Part shown: piece after piece, positions 11,005 through 21,111 of the stretch
How positions within the stretch are numbered: position 1 is the first letter of the stretch
Layout of the letters: every line of letters begins with the position of its first letter
Notes under the pieces: model-generated
Seen by the model: the letters and a program-made list of their open reading frames with translations, nothing else
Databases searched by the model: none
Told to the model about the DNA's origin: nothing
Program-made: the position numbers and the translations under genes
From: Erythrobacteraceae bacterium Alg239-R51
GTDB lineage: Bacteria > Pseudomonadota > Alphaproteobacteria > Sphingomonadales > Sphingomonadaceae
Assembly (NCBI GenBank): GCA_947331495.1
Contig: CAMZOI010000001.1
Location: 1,550,001-1,614,000, forward strand
Direction: 5' to 3'
DNA length: 64,000 nucleotides

Positions 11005-12183
11005 TTGCGCGTCGCGCTTTTGTCGGCCCAAAATCACGAGAATTCGGTGGGCGAAGTGCGTGCGGCGTTTCGCACGTTCGCCGGGTTCCGATTGATCGAG
11101 CGACAGCTCCATCTGGCTCTGGCGGCAGAATGCGAAGTCATCGCATGCCTTGCCGATACTATAGGTCCGGAAATAATCGAGCTGCAGCGTCGGTGCGAGC
11201 GTTCAGGCGCAAAATTCGTCGTAGTGCGAGAGGGAAACCGCCTAGCTGAAGTAATAAACGAAAAAAGCGAGCTGCTTCTTTTCGCTCCTGGCGTTCTCCC
11301 GAAAGAACAAACGGTTCTCGACAATCTTTCGAAAAATAACGTTCTCCTGTTCCCTTCCGATACCGCAGTCCCCAGGGGTTACGAACGTGTCAATCTCGAG
11401 TTCGCATGGTCAGGTGTTCTTCTGGCCCCGGGTGCAGTCGTTGATCGGCTCGCGGAACTTCCATCCGACATTGACGTGCCCTCAGCACTGTTGCGTCTAT
11501 CCTTGCAGGCTGGCGTAGAGCAGCGGGTCCTGAACTCGGACCTGATCGAGGATGGCGAGTGGTTTTGGAGGCCGGATCAGAGCGACCTCGACGAGCGGAA
11601 AGACAGGTGGATCAGTGCGCATTTGGACCTGGCACCATATAGCGCTCCCGGCCTTGCCGTAGCCGAGCGTATCGGCGCACGGGTGTTCCGCGATCAGTTC
11701 AATCGCACTTCTACACGCCTGCCCATGATCGCCGCGGCGATATCGGGTTTAGCAGCAGTTTTCCTGGCATCTTTTGGCGTGCCGGTCATCGGCCTGGTAT
11801 TCGGCGTCCTGATGACGGCGTTCGCAGCCATGGCAGATGTCGCGTCCAGGATCAGATCGGCGAGCCAACCCGGATTTCAGAAGCCGCACGAGGCGACGCT
11901 GACCGATTGGGCCATCGACGCCGTATTAATCGTTCTGGTCGCACTTGCCTCGCAAGCCGGGGCCGAATGGCTTCGGGTCTTTGTGCCCTTCACATTGTTT
12001 TGCCTGCTGAGATTGGGTCAGCGGCTCTCCGCTTCACGATGGCGGGCTTCCTATGCCGACCGTGTGGCTGCAATGTTTTTGCTGATTCCGGCCGGAATTT
12101 TCGGGCTGGTGCAGGAAGCAGCAGCCTTGATGTTGATTGTTGCCCTGCTGTCACTGTTCGTAACAGTCGAAAGCCGGGACTAA
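11005..12183 (+). CDS. uncharacterised membrane protein with nucleotidyltransferase-like N-terminus
   Basis: A 392-residue protein starting at TTG 11005 with GGAG 6 bp upstream; the nearby ATG at 11000 is out of frame. The N-terminal 200 residues alternate predicted strands and helices (RLIERQLHLALAAECEVIACL, later VNLEFAWSGVLLAPGAVVDR), weakly reminiscent of GT-A nucleotidyltransferases such as inositol-phosphate cytidylyltransferases. The diagnostic GxGxRxxxxT/S-K loop is not evident. The C-terminal part has four to five transmembrane helices. It leads a three-gene cluster with the alpha-helical protein and the kinase-like protein downstream (35-bp gap). Function unknown. Confidence 0.75.
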   Translation: MRVALLSAQNHENSVGEVRAAFRTFAGFRLIERQLHLALAAECEVIACLADTIGPEIIELQRRCERSGAKFVVVREGNRLAEVINEKSELLLFAPGVLPKEQTVLDNLSKNNVLLFPSDTAVPRGYERVNLEFAWSGVLLAPGAVVDRLAELPSDIDVPSALLRLSLQAGVEQRVLNSDLIEDGEWFWRPDQSDLDERKDRWISAHLDLAPYSAPGLAVAERIGARVFRDQFNRTSTRLPMIAAAISGLAAVFLASFGVPVIGLVFGVLMTAFAAMADVASRIRSASQPGFQKPHEATLTDWAIDAVLIVLVALASQAGAEWLRVFVPFTLFCLLRLGQRLSASRWRASYADRVAAMFLLIPAGIFGLVQEAAALMLIVALLSLFVTVESRD

Positions 12184-12218
12184 CCCCGAGTTAACCATGC
12201 GGATGCTACGCGCGAAGA

Positions 12219-13190
12219 ATGACGATGGTCGAACCTGTTCCTGATAGCGCCGCATCGGACAGTGCTGAAATACGCGCAGATGTTGCGCGTGCGGACAAGG
12301 CGCTGGCCAGGCTTGCTCCGGTTCTTGGTCAATTGCTCGCGGAACCTGACCAGTCGATGTTCAGTGACGAGATACTTGCGCGAACAAGGGGCATGTGTCG
12401 GAACCTGGCAGAGCAACTGCTAACCGCGCAGTCAGAAGCGGCCGGTCCCGCCGGTAGGGAAGCCTTCGGAGCAAATGACCATACTGGCCTGACGGAGTGC
12501 ATTTATTCTCAACCCGACATCGTTTTTCATTGCCACGCTTTGGCGATCGAGTGGCAATTGGCTACCAAGTTCGAAGACCTCGTCGGTCTTGATCCGGTCT
12601 TGTCCCCTTCGATCCAGACGCTCATCGCGTCTCAGGAAAGCAACACCGCAAGTGCCGCGATGGCGGCACTTTCCGCACAGGCGCGCTTCGTGCAGCAACA
12701 GCGCCGAATGGAACTGCCCCTGACCGAACTGTCGGCGGACCTGTTCCACAATCTTCTGACAATGTGGCGCGAATATAGAGGCAATTCGCGCTCCGATGCG
12801 ATAATCCGCGCCGAGGCCAAATTGCGCAGTACATACGACGAGGCATCCGGTCGCCTGTCTTTGCTGGAACGGCTAGTTGCAGGAATGGAACAAGGCTCGG
12901 CGAAATTACTTAATGTCGAGCAGGCAGGAGCGGCCTTGTTCCTAACCGCTCTGGCCCTGCGTTCCGGACAAAGCCGGAGACTGGCGGTTCTATCGACGCA
13001 TGAGACGCAGACTGCACGGCTCGCGCTTGGTTTGCGGGCCGCCGGCTTGCATCCCGACGACATCCATAGCCACTTCGCACGAATTCATCCGCGACTGGAA
13101 CTTTATCGAAATCTTGGCGAGATCACGCCGGTCGAAGCAGCGCGATGGCTGGAGGACGGCAGTTCAGTTTGGTCGGCTCGCCAATGGTAA
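12219..13190 (+). CDS. uncharacterised all-helical protein
   Basis: A 323-residue soluble protein with no transmembrane helix and an almost wholly alpha-helical composition. It includes the Cys/His segment QPDIVFHCHALAIEWQLATK and the stretch LPLTELSADLFHNLLTMW. I recognise no catalytic motif. It overlaps the start of the following kinase-like gene by 46 bp (or by 7 bp if that gene starts at 13184), indicating translational coupling and a shared role. DUF2336-like helical repeat proteins are an alternative family to test. Confidence 0.75.
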   Translation: MTMVEPVPDSAASDSAEIRADVARADKALARLAPVLGQLLAEPDQSMFSDEILARTRGMCRNLAEQLLTAQSEAAGPAGREAFGANDHTGLTECIYSQPDIVFHCHALAIEWQLATKFEDLVGLDPVLSPSIQTLIASQESNTASAAMAALSAQARFVQQQRRMELPLTELSADLFHNLLTMWREYRGNSRSDAIIRAEAKLRSTYDEASGRLSLLERLVAGMEQGSAKLLNVEQAGAALFLTALALRSGQSRRLAVLSTHETQTARLALGLRAAGLHPDDIHSHFARIHPRLELYRNLGEITPVEAARWLEDGSSVWSARQW

Positions 13191-14623
13191 CTGCTGGCGC
13201 GAAACCGATGGCCACGGGCTTTGTGGATGCTGAGGGACGCCTGACCGAGGCTGACCAACCCCTTGCGGACTTGCAATCGGCGTGTGGCGGCAGGATCGGT
13301 TCGACAATTGCTATTCCAGAACTTCATTTCCTCGTCGAGAAGGCCAACCATCTCGGACTGCGGATCGCCAGGCAGTTCAGTGCCGTGGACGGCGAACAGC
13401 GGGTGAGGGCCTGGACAGAAATTGCGCCCCGTTTGTCCGAAGACGGCATAGCGATGGGAACCGACCTTTCGATCGTAAGCTGGCAAGTGGAAGATCTGGG
13501 AGCGGAAAACGATAGCGAGCTTCCCGCCCGCCTGCTGGAGATAAATCGCCATCTGGCCGACTGCACGGTACGTCTCGATCCGGGCATGCGGGTCTTGTCG
13601 ATCGAGACCGAAGCGCAGGATCTGGCCACATTGGTCGAGCAAGTGCAAAAAAACCCGGGCATGATTTGGGCGGAACTGGTCGAAACGCAAGGCAGCGAGT
13701 TGCACCGTCCGCTACATTGGCGGCTGCTCGATGGTGCACGATGCAAGGTAGGTGGATCGTTGCGCGAGTGGACGGTCCATTTCGAACCTTTGGGCAGTCC
13801 GAACACTGGCGATGCCGGGTTTGTGGTATATTTAACGGCAACTGTGCCGCTGAGCGCTTCGAACGCTGCGGTACCTGACGAACTCGATACGCCTTCGTTC
13901 GGGCGTGACCTGACCCCCGTGTTGCGGCAGCCGATCAACCGGATCATCGCTAATGCAGAAACGATACGTACGAAGCTGGCTGGTCCGCTTGCTGATGAAT
14001 ACAGCAATTACGCCGCGGATATCGCATCGGCAGCGCAGCACCTTCTTGCTCTGATAGACGACTTGTCGGATCTCGAAGTGGTTGAATCGAGCGAATTCGT
14101 TACGGCGCCAGACCGGATTGAACTGGCCGATGTCGCGCGGCGCGCTTGCGGCATTCTTGGTGTAAGAGCCCAGCAGAAACGTATTACACTCGTCCCCCCC
14201 GCAGAAGGGGAGACCCAACTGGCCGTTGCCGAGTTTCGCCGTGTTTTGCAGATCCTGCTTAACCTGGTTGGCAATGCAATCCGTTATTCGCCTGAAGACA
14301 GTCAGGTCTGGATCCGCCTCGATCGCATCGGCAATCGTGCGCTGATTACCGTGGCCGATCAGGGACACGGACTTGACGAGGAACAGCAGGCAAAGGTGTT
14401 CGAGAAATTCGAGCGTCTCGGACGAAGCGGCGACGGAGGTTCGGGTTTGGGTCTCTACATCTCTAGGCGCATTGCGCGAGCGATGGATGGCGACCTTACG
14501 ATCGAAAGTGCGCCGGGGCAGGGGGCTCGTTTCACTCTATCGGTGCCCGCAGCAGATGATGCTCGCAGCGTTCCGCGCGGAACAGAGGAAAATGCACCTG
14601 AGGGGCAAACCCGCAAGAATTGA
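13145..14623 (+). CDS. histidine-kinase-like protein lacking the phospho-accepting histidine
   Basis: A 492-residue soluble protein with no transmembrane segment. PAS-like region at about 22-235, DHp-like helix pair at about 250-310, and HATPase_c domain at about 355-475 with an intact N-box (LNLVGNAIRYSP), G1 (DQGHGLD), F-box (FEKFERLG) and G2 (GSGLGLYISRR). In the DHp helix the usual SHELRTP is replaced by TPVLRQP, so the His position is Pro258 (codon CCC, 13916-13918). ATP binding looks possible but autophosphorylation does not. Start alternatives are ATG 13145 and ATG 13184 (7-bp overlap with the previous gene). Confidence 0.88.
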   Translation: MAGGRQFSLVGSPMVTAGAKPMATGFVDAEGRLTEADQPLADLQSACGGRIGSTIAIPELHFLVEKANHLGLRIARQFSAVDGEQRVRAWTEIAPRLSEDGIAMGTDLSIVSWQVEDLGAENDSELPARLLEINRHLADCTVRLDPGMRVLSIETEAQDLATLVEQVQKNPGMIWAELVETQGSELHRPLHWRLLDGARCKVGGSLREWTVHFEPLGSPNTGDAGFVVYLTATVPLSASNAAVPDELDTPSFGRDLTPVLRQPINRIIANAETIRTKLAGPLADEYSNYAADIASAAQHLLALIDDLSDLEVVESSEFVTAPDRIELADVARRACGILGVRAQQKRITLVPPAEGETQLAVAEFRRVLQILLNLVGNAIRYSPEDSQVWIRLDRIGNRALITVADQGHGLDEEQQAKVFEKFERLGRSGDGGSGLGLYISRRIARAMDGDLTIESAPGQGARFTLSVPAADDARSVPRGTEENAPEGQTRKN

Positions 14624-14636
14624 ACCCACGAAAATT

Positions 14637-14663
14637 GAAAGGGGAGGTTAGCTCTCCCCTTTC
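14637..14663 (-). terminator. hairpin terminator between the kinase-like gene and gltA
   Basis: A perfect 10-bp inverted repeat, GAAAGGGGAG (14637-14646) against CTCCCCTTTC (14654-14663), with a 7-nt loop. It lies between convergent genes. Read on the minus strand it is followed by AATTTT, a weak T-tract, so it best fits the 3' end of gltA; it may act in both directions. Confidence 0.75.
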
Positions 14664-14679
14664 ATCGCGATCGATAAAT

Positions 14680-15966
14680 TCAGCGCTTGTCTACTGGCAC
14701 GTAGTCGCGCTGGGTAGGCCCGGTGTAAAGCTGACGCGGACGGCCGATGACCTGGCCGGGATCGGAGATCATCTCGTTCCACTGCGCAACCCAGCCCACG
14801 GTACGAGCCAGAGCGAACAGCGCAGTGAACATGGTCGTCGGAAAGCCGATTGCCGAAAGAATGATGCCCGAATAGAAATCGACGTTCGGGAACAGCTTCT
14901 TCTCCTTGAAGTAGTCGTCGTTCAGAGCGATTTCTTCCAGCTGAAGCGCGGTTTCGAAAACCGGATCCTTGACATCCAGCGCTTCGAATACCTCGCGCAC
15001 CGTCTTTTGCATCACCGTCGCGCGGGGGTCGTAATTCTTGTATACGCGATGGCCGAAGCCCATCAGACGGAACGGGTCGCTCTTGTCCTTGGCGCGCTCG
15101 ATATAGTGAGGGATGCGGTCCGGCGTACCGATCTCCTGCAGCATGTTGAGCGCAGCTTCGTTCGCTCCGCCATGCGCGGGACCCCATAGACAGGCAATCC
15201 CTGCAGCGGTGCACGCGAAGGGATTGGCCCCAGAGGAACCAGCCAGGCGGACGGTCGAAGTCGAGGCGTTCTGCTCATGATCGGCATGGAGTATGAAAAT
15301 CCGGTCCATCGCCTTTTCGACGGCGGGATGGAGGTCAAATTCTTCGGCAGGTACGCCGAAGGTCATGCGCATAAAATTACCGGTATAGCTAAGGTCGTTC
15401 TGCGGCTGCATGAAAGGCTGGCCGATAGCGTATTTGTATGCCCACGCAGCGATTGTCGGCATCTTGGCGATCAAACGATGGCTGCTGATCTTGCGATGCT
15501 CGGGATCGGAAATGTCGGTGCTGTCGTGATAGAACGCCGATAGCGCGCCGACGACGCCGCACATGATCGCCATGGGGTGGGCATCGCGGCGGAACCCCTG
15601 GTAGAACTGGCGCAACTGATCATGCAACATCGTGTGCCGCGTGATCGTATACTCGAAATCGTCCATTTCCTCCTGCGAGGGCAGCTCGTTGTTGAGCAGC
15701 AGGTAGGCGACTTCCATGAAGCTTGACTGTTCGGCCAGCTGGCCGATCGGATACCCGCGATGAAGAAGAACCCCTTCCTCACCATCGATATAGGTCAGCG
15801 CACTTTCGCAACTCGCGGTCGACTTGTAACCCGGGTCATAGGTGAACTTGCCGGTCGCCCCGTACAGCTTGCGAATATCTACAACGTCCGGGCCGACACT
15901 GCCTTCGAGCACCGGGAAATTCTGGGTCTGTCCGCCCAGATCGAGAGTTGCCTGCTTGTCGGCCAC
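14680..15966 (-). CDS. gltA: citrate synthase
   Basis: A 428-residue type II (hexameric, Gram-negative type) citrate synthase condensing acetyl-CoA and oxaloacetate. Signatures are [15 protein letters not shown], the catalytic His segment [31 protein letters not shown], the [15 protein letters not shown] segment, and the catalytic Asp region VDFYSGI. Start: GTG at 15966 with GAGGAG 6 bp upstream; longer upstream reading adds unrelated residues. It lies 10 bp downstream of gltX, so the two are probably cotranscribed. Confidence 0.97.
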   Translation of the reverse strand: MADKQATLDLGGQTQNFPVLEGSVGPDVVDIRKLYGATGKFTYDPGYKSTASCESALTYIDGEEGVLLHRGYPIGQLAEQSSFMEVAYLLLNNELPSQEEMDDFEYTITRHTMLHDQLRQFYQGFRRDAHPMAIMCGVVGALSAFYHDSTDISDPEHRKISSHRLIAKMPTIAAWAYKYAIGQPFMQPQNDLSYTGNFMRMTFGVPAEEFDLHPAVEKAMDRIFILHADHEQNASTSTVRLAGSSGANPFACTAAGIACLWGPAHGGANEAALNMLQEIGTPDRIPHYIERAKDKSDPFRLMGFGHRVYKNYDPRATVMQKTVREVFEALDVKDPVFETALQLEEIALNDDYFKEKKLFPNVDFYSGIILSAIGFPTTMFTALFALARTVGWVAQWNEMISDPGQVIGRPRQLYTGPTQRDYVPVDKR

Positions 15967-15976
15967 GTATGTCTCC

Positions 15977-17425
15977 TCAGTCGTTCGTTTCGGTGCCTGC
16001 GGGCGAGGCTTGCGCGTTGATCCGCGCGAGCGACTCTTCCTTGCCCAACAGGACCAGCACATCGAATATTCCGGGCGACGTTGTCGTCCCCGTCAATGCC
16101 GCACGCATGGGCTGCGCGAGCTTGCCGAGACCCAGTTCGAGCCGTTCGGCATAGGCTTTCGTAGTGGCTTCCAGCGCCTCGATTGTCCAGTCATTTTGCA
16201 TGTGCAGCATCTCGGATAGTTCGGCGAGGCGTGCACGCGCATTCTGGTCAAGCAGACCAGCGGCCTTCTCGGTCAGCACGAGCGGTCGTTCAGCAAATAA
16301 GAACGCTGCGCTTTCAGCCAGTTCATTGAGAGACTTCGCTCTAATCTTGAGAACCGGCATTGCCTGGACAAGCAGTTCGGTGTCCGCCTCCGGCCCGATG
16401 CGCTGCGCCACGATCTGGGCAAGGCGTCTATCGTCAGCCTCGCGGATATAGTGGCCGTTCAAATTCTCCAACTTCTTGATGTCGAACCGCGCTGGCCCTT
16501 TGCCAACGCCATCGAGATCGAACAGCGAGACGGCCTCCTCGCGGGTTATCTCTTCGCGATCGCCGTGCCCCCAGCCGAGCCGAAGGAGGTAATTGAACAG
16601 CGCTTCGGGGAGCACGCCGAGTTCGTCCCTGTAGGTTTCCACGCCGACCGCGCCATGCCGTTTCGACATCTTCGCGCCGTCCGAACCATGGATCAAAGGC
16701 ACGTGTGCATATGTCGGGTCGGGCCAACCGCCCTCGATTTCATTCATCGCACGGATGACGGGAAGCTGCCGGAAAGCATTATTAAGGTGATCGTCACCTC
16801 TAATAACGTGCGTCACGCCCATATCGTGATCGTCGACCACCACGGCGAGCATGTAGGTCGGCGTGCCATCGGCGCGCAGAATAACGTAGTCGTCTATCTC
16901 GGCATTACTGACCGTGACACTGCCCTGCACTGCATCCTCGATGACCGTTTCGCCATCGGTTGGGACTTTCAATCGAATGACGTAGGGAGCCCCTTCGGGC
17001 GCTTCATTCTCGTCTCGTTCCCGCCAACGCCGATCATAGCGTTGCGGTTGCTTGTTGGCGCGCTGTTCGGCCCGCATCGTCTCGAGTTCTTCAGGGGTGG
17101 CATAGCACTTGTAAGCATGGCCCGCCGCCAAGAGTTTATGGGCGACCTGCGAATGACGTTCAGCGCGGTCCGATTGGAAAACTGGCGGTTCGTCGAAATT
17201 TAGGCCAAGCCAGTCGAGGCCCTCGATGATCTTGTCGATTGCATCCTGAGTGCTGCGCTTGCGATCGGTATCCTCGATCCGCAAAAGCACGCGGCCGCCG
17301 TGATGGCGCGCAAACAACCAGTTGAACAGGGCCGTGCGCGCACCCCCGATATGGAGGTATCCGGTAGGTGATGGTGCGAAGCGGGTGACGACCTCTCTGG
17401 TCTTGCTGTCACTATCGCTTGCCAT
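15977..17425 (-). CDS. gltX: glutamate--tRNA ligase
   Basis: A 482-residue class I aminoacyl-tRNA synthetase. The HIGH-type motif is [20 protein letters not shown] near the start and the KMSKR motif is [15 protein letters not shown], followed by the alpha-helical anticodon-binding region. Start: ATG at 17425, giving [22 protein letters not shown]. The coding frame is open much farther upstream but without conservation. Alphaproteobacteria often carry two GluRS paralogues; whether this one also charges tRNA-Gln for the GatCAB route cannot be told from the window. It diverges from comEC over a 28-bp gap. Confidence 0.97.
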   Translation of the reverse strand: MASDSDSKTREVVTRFAPSPTGYLHIGGARTALFNWLFARHHGGRVLLRIEDTDRKRSTQDAIDKIIEGLDWLGLNFDEPPVFQSDRAERHSQVAHKLLAAGHAYKCYATPEELETMRAEQRANKQPQRYDRRWRERDENEAPEGAPYVIRLKVPTDGETVIEDAVQGSVTVSNAEIDDYVILRADGTPTYMLAVVVDDHDMGVTHVIRGDDHLNNAFRQLPVIRAMNEIEGGWPDPTYAHVPLIHGSDGAKMSKRHGAVGVETYRDELGVLPEALFNYLLRLGWGHGDREEITREEAVSLFDLDGVGKGPARFDIKKLENLNGHYIREADDRRLAQIVAQRIGPEADTELLVQAMPVLKIRAKSLNELAESAAFLFAERPLVLTEKAAGLLDQNARARLAELSEMLHMQNDWTIEALEATTKAYAERLELGLGKLAQPMRAALTGTTTSPGIFDVLVLLGKEESLARINAQASPAGTETND

Positions 17426-17453
17426 AGTCGCGCGCTTCCTTTCAAACACATGG

Positions 17454-19637
17454 ATGGCGACGCAGGGGACGCCTCTGGTTCCACTCGACGGAGTGGAAGA
17501 AACTGCCGATGCTGCAGTGCAGCGCCCTTGGCGCATGCGGGCGCGCTTGTCCAGTTTCGTGGACCGTACGGAAGTGTTTCTGGACCGTGCCGGGTTCGAC
17601 CGCGGACCCTGGCTAGCCGTCGGTCTCGGATCCGGCATCGGACTATGGTTTCTTCTCGCTAAACCGTGGCAGTGGGTCGCAGTCTTCAGTGCCATGGCCT
17701 TGGTAGCGCTGGGCGCGACGGCAATATGGGGCCGTCGTGACGATCGCGCCCAGATCGTTACCGCCGCAGTCTCCGTGTCATGGGCGATCGCTTTGGGTGT
17801 CGCACTCATCTGGACACGCTCTGCCGTAGTCGGCGTCGAGCCCATCGAAAGGCCGACTTTTCAATACGTCGACGGCACAATTCTGGAACGCGAAGAGCAA
17901 CCCGCTCGCGATCGCGTTCGCCTCACCGTGGCAGCACGCGATGCAGAATTGGCGCGCGCGGTGAAATATCGGGTGAATGTCCTCACCGGAGCGGATCGTC
18001 CGGAACTGGCCGAAGGCGCGCGTATCCGGTTCCGCTCACGACTGATGCCGCCCTCGGCGCCAATCTTGCCGGGCTCTTACGATTTCGCGCGGCGTGCATG
18101 GTTCGATGGCCTCGCCGCGACCGGGAGCGTGGTGGGTGATATCGAAATTGTAGAGCGGGCAGCGCCAGACGAGGACTGGCTGGCCAGCGTACAGCGGAAA
18201 CTCTCGTCGCATGTGCGCGAACAGCTGGGCGGGTCGCCGGGCACGATCGCCGCGGCATTTGCGAGCGGCGATCGCGGGGCAATCGCGGAGCGCGACGAGG
18301 AAGCGATGCGCGATTCCGGGTTGACGCATCTGCTTTCGATAAGCGGCCTCCATGTGAGCGCGGTCATCGCGGCTGCGTATTTTCTGGCGCTCAAGATCCT
18401 GGCTTTGTGGCCCTGGCTGACATTGCGGGTTCGGCTACCGCTGCTTGCAGCAGCGATCGGTGCGCTCGCCGGGATTGCCTATACCCTCCTGACCGGAGCG
18501 CAGGTTCCGACCGTGCGTAGTTGTGTCGGGGCGGTACTTGTCTTGATCGCACTGGCGCTTGGACGCGAACCGCTTTCGCTGCGCATGGTCGCGGTGGCGG
18601 CCTGCGTTGTGTTGCTACTTTGGCCCGAGTCGCTAGTCGGGCCGAGCTTCCAGATGAGCTTTGCCGCCGTGATCGTGATCGTTGCCCTCCATAACATGAC
18701 GCCGGTTCGTGCCTTCCTGGCGCCGCGCGATGAAGCTTGGCCGCGCTGGTTCACGAGGCGGATTGCCATGCTTTTCCTGACCGGGCTGGCGATCGAACTC
18801 GCGCTGATGCCGATCGTATTGTTTCACTTCCATCGCGCAGGACTTTACGGCGCGGTGGCAAATATCATCGCAATCCCGCTGGTGACTTTTGTCTCGATGC
18901 CACTGATTGCGGCGGCTTTGCTGTTCGATCTGGCGGGGATGGGCGGGCCAGCATGGTGGATGGTCGGCCAATCGCTCGACCTTCTGCTGGCAATCGCGCA
19001 TTTCACGGCCGAACAGCCCGGCGCGGTAAAGCTGACACCGCGGTTCGGTGTGGGGACCCTATTGCTGTTCGTAGGCGGCGGGCTCTGGATTGCGCTGTGG
19101 AAGGGGAAGTTCAGGCTGGCTGGCTTGCTACCGATTACGGCCGGTGCATTGCTGATAGTTAACGCGCCGGTGCCCGACGTTCTCATTTCGCGCGACGGTC
19201 GCGACGTGGGAATCGCCGGGCAGAATGATCGCCTGCTAGTCCTGAGAGACAGCGAAGACAGTTACGCTCGGCAGAACCTTGTCGAAATCGCCGCCATGCC
19301 GGGTCAGCCGATCCCCTTCGCGTCGTGGGAAAAGGCGCGTTGTAGCAAGGAGTTTTGTTCAGTGGCGATAGAGCGAGGAGCAAGGACGTGGACCCTGCTG
19401 GTGGCGCGCAACCGCGATCTGGTCGAAGAACGGGCGCTGGCCGCAGCCTGCGGGCGCGCCGACATCGTCATAGCTGATCGTTTCCTGCCGCGTAGCTGCA
19501 ATCCGCGCTGGCTCAAGGCGGACCGCCGGTTTCTCGAGCGGGAAGGCGGCGCCGCGCTCTACCTTTCGGATCTGCGCATCGACACCGTGGCCGATAGCCA
19601 GGGCCAGCACGGTTGGTGGCCCGAAGCGGGCAATTAG
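17454..19637 (+). CDS. comEC: ComEC/Rec2-family DNA uptake channel
   Basis: About 727 residues. It is an inner-membrane protein for transport of single-stranded DNA during natural transformation. It has an N-terminal DUF4131-like region with two helices and an OB-like segment, then the competence domain signature [21 protein letters not shown] and the segment ARRSWFD-like near 18090, followed by many transmembrane helices. The C-terminal metallo-beta-lactamase domain of full-length ComEC appears absent or degraded: the last ~200 residues lack an HxHxDH motif. Start chosen at ATG 17454; an earlier in-frame ATG at 17322 lies inside gltX. Confidence 0.92.
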   Translation: MATQGTPLVPLDGVEETADAAVQRPWRMRARLSSFVDRTEVFLDRAGFDRGPWLAVGLGSGIGLWFLLAKPWQWVAVFSAMALVALGATAIWGRRDDRAQIVTAAVSVSWAIALGVALIWTRSAVVGVEPIERPTFQYVDGTILEREEQPARDRVRLTVAARDAELARAVKYRVNVLTGADRPELAEGARIRFRSRLMPPSAPILPGSYDFARRAWFDGLAATGSVVGDIEIVERAAPDEDWLASVQRKLSSHVREQLGGSPGTIAAAFASGDRGAIAERDEEAMRDSGLTHLLSISGLHVSAVIAAAYFLALKILALWPWLTLRVRLPLLAAAIGALAGIAYTLLTGAQVPTVRSCVGAVLVLIALALGREPLSLRMVAVAACVVLLLWPESLVGPSFQMSFAAVIVIVALHNMTPVRAFLAPRDEAWPRWFTRRIAMLFLTGLAIELALMPIVLFHFHRAGLYGAVANIIAIPLVTFVSMPLIAAALLFDLAGMGGPAWWMVGQSLDLLLAIAHFTAEQPGAVKLTPRFGVGTLLLFVGGGLWIALWKGKFRLAGLLPITAGALLIVNAPVPDVLISRDGRDVGIAGQNDRLLVLRDSEDSYARQNLVEIAAMPGQPIPFASWEKARCSKEFCSVAIERGARTWTLLVARNRDLVEERALAAACGRADIVIADRFLPRSCNPRWLKADRRFLEREGGAALYLSDLRIDTVADSQGQHGWWPEAGN

Positions 19638-19661
19638 ATCCGATCAGCGCCCGCCCGTAGT

Positions 19662-20351
19662 TCAGTGGTAACGGCGCAGGAGCCCCGCGAGCTTTCCTTG
19701 AACCTGTACCTGATGCTGCTCGTAAACCTGCGGTTCGTAGGCCCCGTTGGCTGGATCGAGACGAATGCGAGTTCCTTCGCGCCGCAAATATTTCAGCGTT
19801 GCTTCCTCATTGTCGACCAACGCCACCACTATCTCGCCATCGCGGGCCGTGTCTGTGCGACGAACCAGCGCGAAATCGCCATCGAAGATTCCCGCCTCGA
19901 TCATCGAGTCGCCCGAGATTTCCAGCGCGTAATGTTCGCCCGGACCGAGCAGCGCCGCCGGTACCGGCATGCTTGTCTGCCCTTCGATCGCCTCGATCGG
20001 AGCGCCTGCCGCAATGCGCCCGTGGAGCGGCACATCGACTATGTCGTTTGCGGGCTGTGGTATGGCCGCCCTGGCGGTGAGCGCGGACACCCTCGTGTCG
20101 GTTGCTGGAACGGGGCGCGACGATCCGGTCACCGCATCTTCGGGGAGCTTGACCACTTCGAGCGCCCGGGCGCGATTGGGCAAGCGGCGAATAAATCCCC
20201 GTTCTTCCAGAGCGGAAATAAGCCGATGCACGCCGGACTTGCTCTTGAGATCGAGCGCTTCCTTCATCTCTTCGAAACTTGGCGATATTCCAGTGTCTTC
20301 CAGTCTTTCCTGGATAAACCGGATCAATTCGTGCTGTTTGGCAGTCAGCAT
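19662..20351 (-). CDS. lexA: LexA repressor, SOS regulator
   Basis: A 229-residue transcriptional repressor and self-cleaving S24 peptidase. The N-terminal winged helix begins [20 protein letters not shown]. The cleavage site Ala115-Gly116 lies in [10 protein letters not shown], the catalytic Ser149 in [14 protein letters not shown] and Lys187 in [17 protein letters not shown]7-GAAC box lies 37 bp upstream of its start, fitting autoregulation. It converges with comEC (24-bp gap). Confidence 0.97.
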   Translation of the reverse strand: MLTAKQHELIRFIQERLEDTGISPSFEEMKEALDLKSKSGVHRLISALEERGFIRRLPNRARALEVVKLPEDAVTGSSRPVPATDTRVSALTARAAIPQPANDIVDVPLHGRIAAGAPIEAIEGQTSMPVPAALLGPGEHYALEISGDSMIEAGIFDGDFALVRRTDTARDGEIVVALVDNEEATLKYLRREGTRIRLDPANGAYEPQVYEQHQVQVQGKLAGLLRRYH

Positions 20352-20387
20352 GGCGCGATACTCCCGTGTCGCCTGTCCACAAGGTGT

Positions 20388-20402
20388 GAACGAATGTGGA
20401 AC
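20388..20402 (-). promoter_or_regulatory. LexA (SOS) box upstream of lexA
   Basis: The plus strand reads GAACGAATGTGGAAC, that is GAAC-N7-GAAC (GTTC-N7-GTTC on the lexA coding strand). This is the direct-repeat SOS box established for alphaproteobacterial LexA. It is 37-51 bp upstream of the lexA ATG, where a repressor would overlap the promoter. Confidence 0.85.
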
Positions 20403-20480
20403 AATTAGGCAACCATTTTCTGCAAGTCAAGCATTCGCGCGCTTTTGCGCGGCAATACGGGCGGAACAGGCGTTCCCGTT

Positions 20481-20954
20481 TCAGTCCGGCGCGTGCCATT
20501 CTCCGGACTTGCCGCCGGTCTTCGCCAGCAGGCGCACGTTGTCGATCACCATCGCCTTGTCGAGTGCCTTGCCCATGTCGTAAAGCGTCAAAAGGGCCAC
20601 GGAAGCGGCCGTCATGGCTTCCATTTCCACCCCGGTCTTTCCCTCCAGCGAAGCAAGAGCCGTCACGCGTATCGCATCGTCTTCGATGGCGAATTCGATC
20701 GCGATCGATTCAAGGTTCAGCGAATGGCAAAGGGGAATCAGTTCAGCGGTGCGCTTGGCTGCCATGATCGCGGCAATCCGGGCGGTCCCGAACACGTCGC
20801 CCTTGGGACCGTCTCCCGCCACCAGCGCGGCGAGGGCATCGGTGCCCATCCGGATCCTGCCCTCGGCGGTGGCGGAACGCGCGGTCGCACCCTTCGATTC
20901 CACATCGACCATTCTTGCCGTACCGGACCCGTCGAGATGGGTAAGCTGGCTCAT
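20481..20954 (-). CDS. moaC: cyclic pyranopterin monophosphate synthase accessory protein
   Basis: A 157-residue MoaC. It converts the MoaA product to cyclic pyranopterin monophosphate in molybdenum cofactor synthesis. Signatures are [18 protein letters not shown], the [13 protein letters not shown] segment with the conserved Cys-His pair, and [19 protein letters not shown] with DMGKALDK. In many Sphingomonadales moaC is followed by moeA and then lexA; here only 129 bp separate moaC from lexA, so moeA is absent from this position. Confidence 0.97.
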   Translation of the reverse strand: MSQLTHLDGSGTARMVDVESKGATARSATAEGRIRMGTDALAALVAGDGPKGDVFGTARIAAIMAAKRTAELIPLCHSLNLESIAIEFAIEDDAIRVTALASLEGKTGVEMEAMTAASVALLTLYDMGKALDKAMVIDNVRLLAKTGGKSGEWHAPD

Positions 20955-20980
20955 GAAGGCGGGCTACAGACTGAACCAGG

Positions 20981-20999
20981 TTGACACAGTTGACACTGT
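20981..20999. repeat. tandem/inverted repeat upstream of moaC
   Basis: On the minus strand the 8-mer GTGTCAAC occurs twice in tandem one base apart. On the plus strand ACAGT-TGAC-ACTGT (20986-20999) is a perfect inverted repeat. It lies 27-45 bp upstream of the moaC start in the 157-bp gap to trpC and could be a regulator-binding site for moaC. No regulator can be named. Confidence 0.45.
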
Positions 21000-21111
21000 C
21001 CTGAGGTAAGAACTCCGGTCCGCAAAAAAGGAGCTAATTCGGTCGGTTCTCGCTTGGCATGGGCGCGGGTCATGGCCGCTCTATGCCGCAAGGGCGCGGT
21101 GTAGGACAGCG

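Noticed and set aside
17454..19637. Idea that comEC is truncated by a frameshift at the C-terminus
   Set aside because: The frame is continuous to a stop, and a ComEC without an intact lactamase motif is common; no second fragment follows before lexA.
19651..19681. tRNA-like string (GCCCGTAGTTCAGTGGTA) between comEC and lexA
   Set aside because: It looks like a tRNA 5' half with D-arm, but the bases from 19662 are the 3' end of lexA (LLRRYH and stop), and no anticodon stem or T-loop follows.
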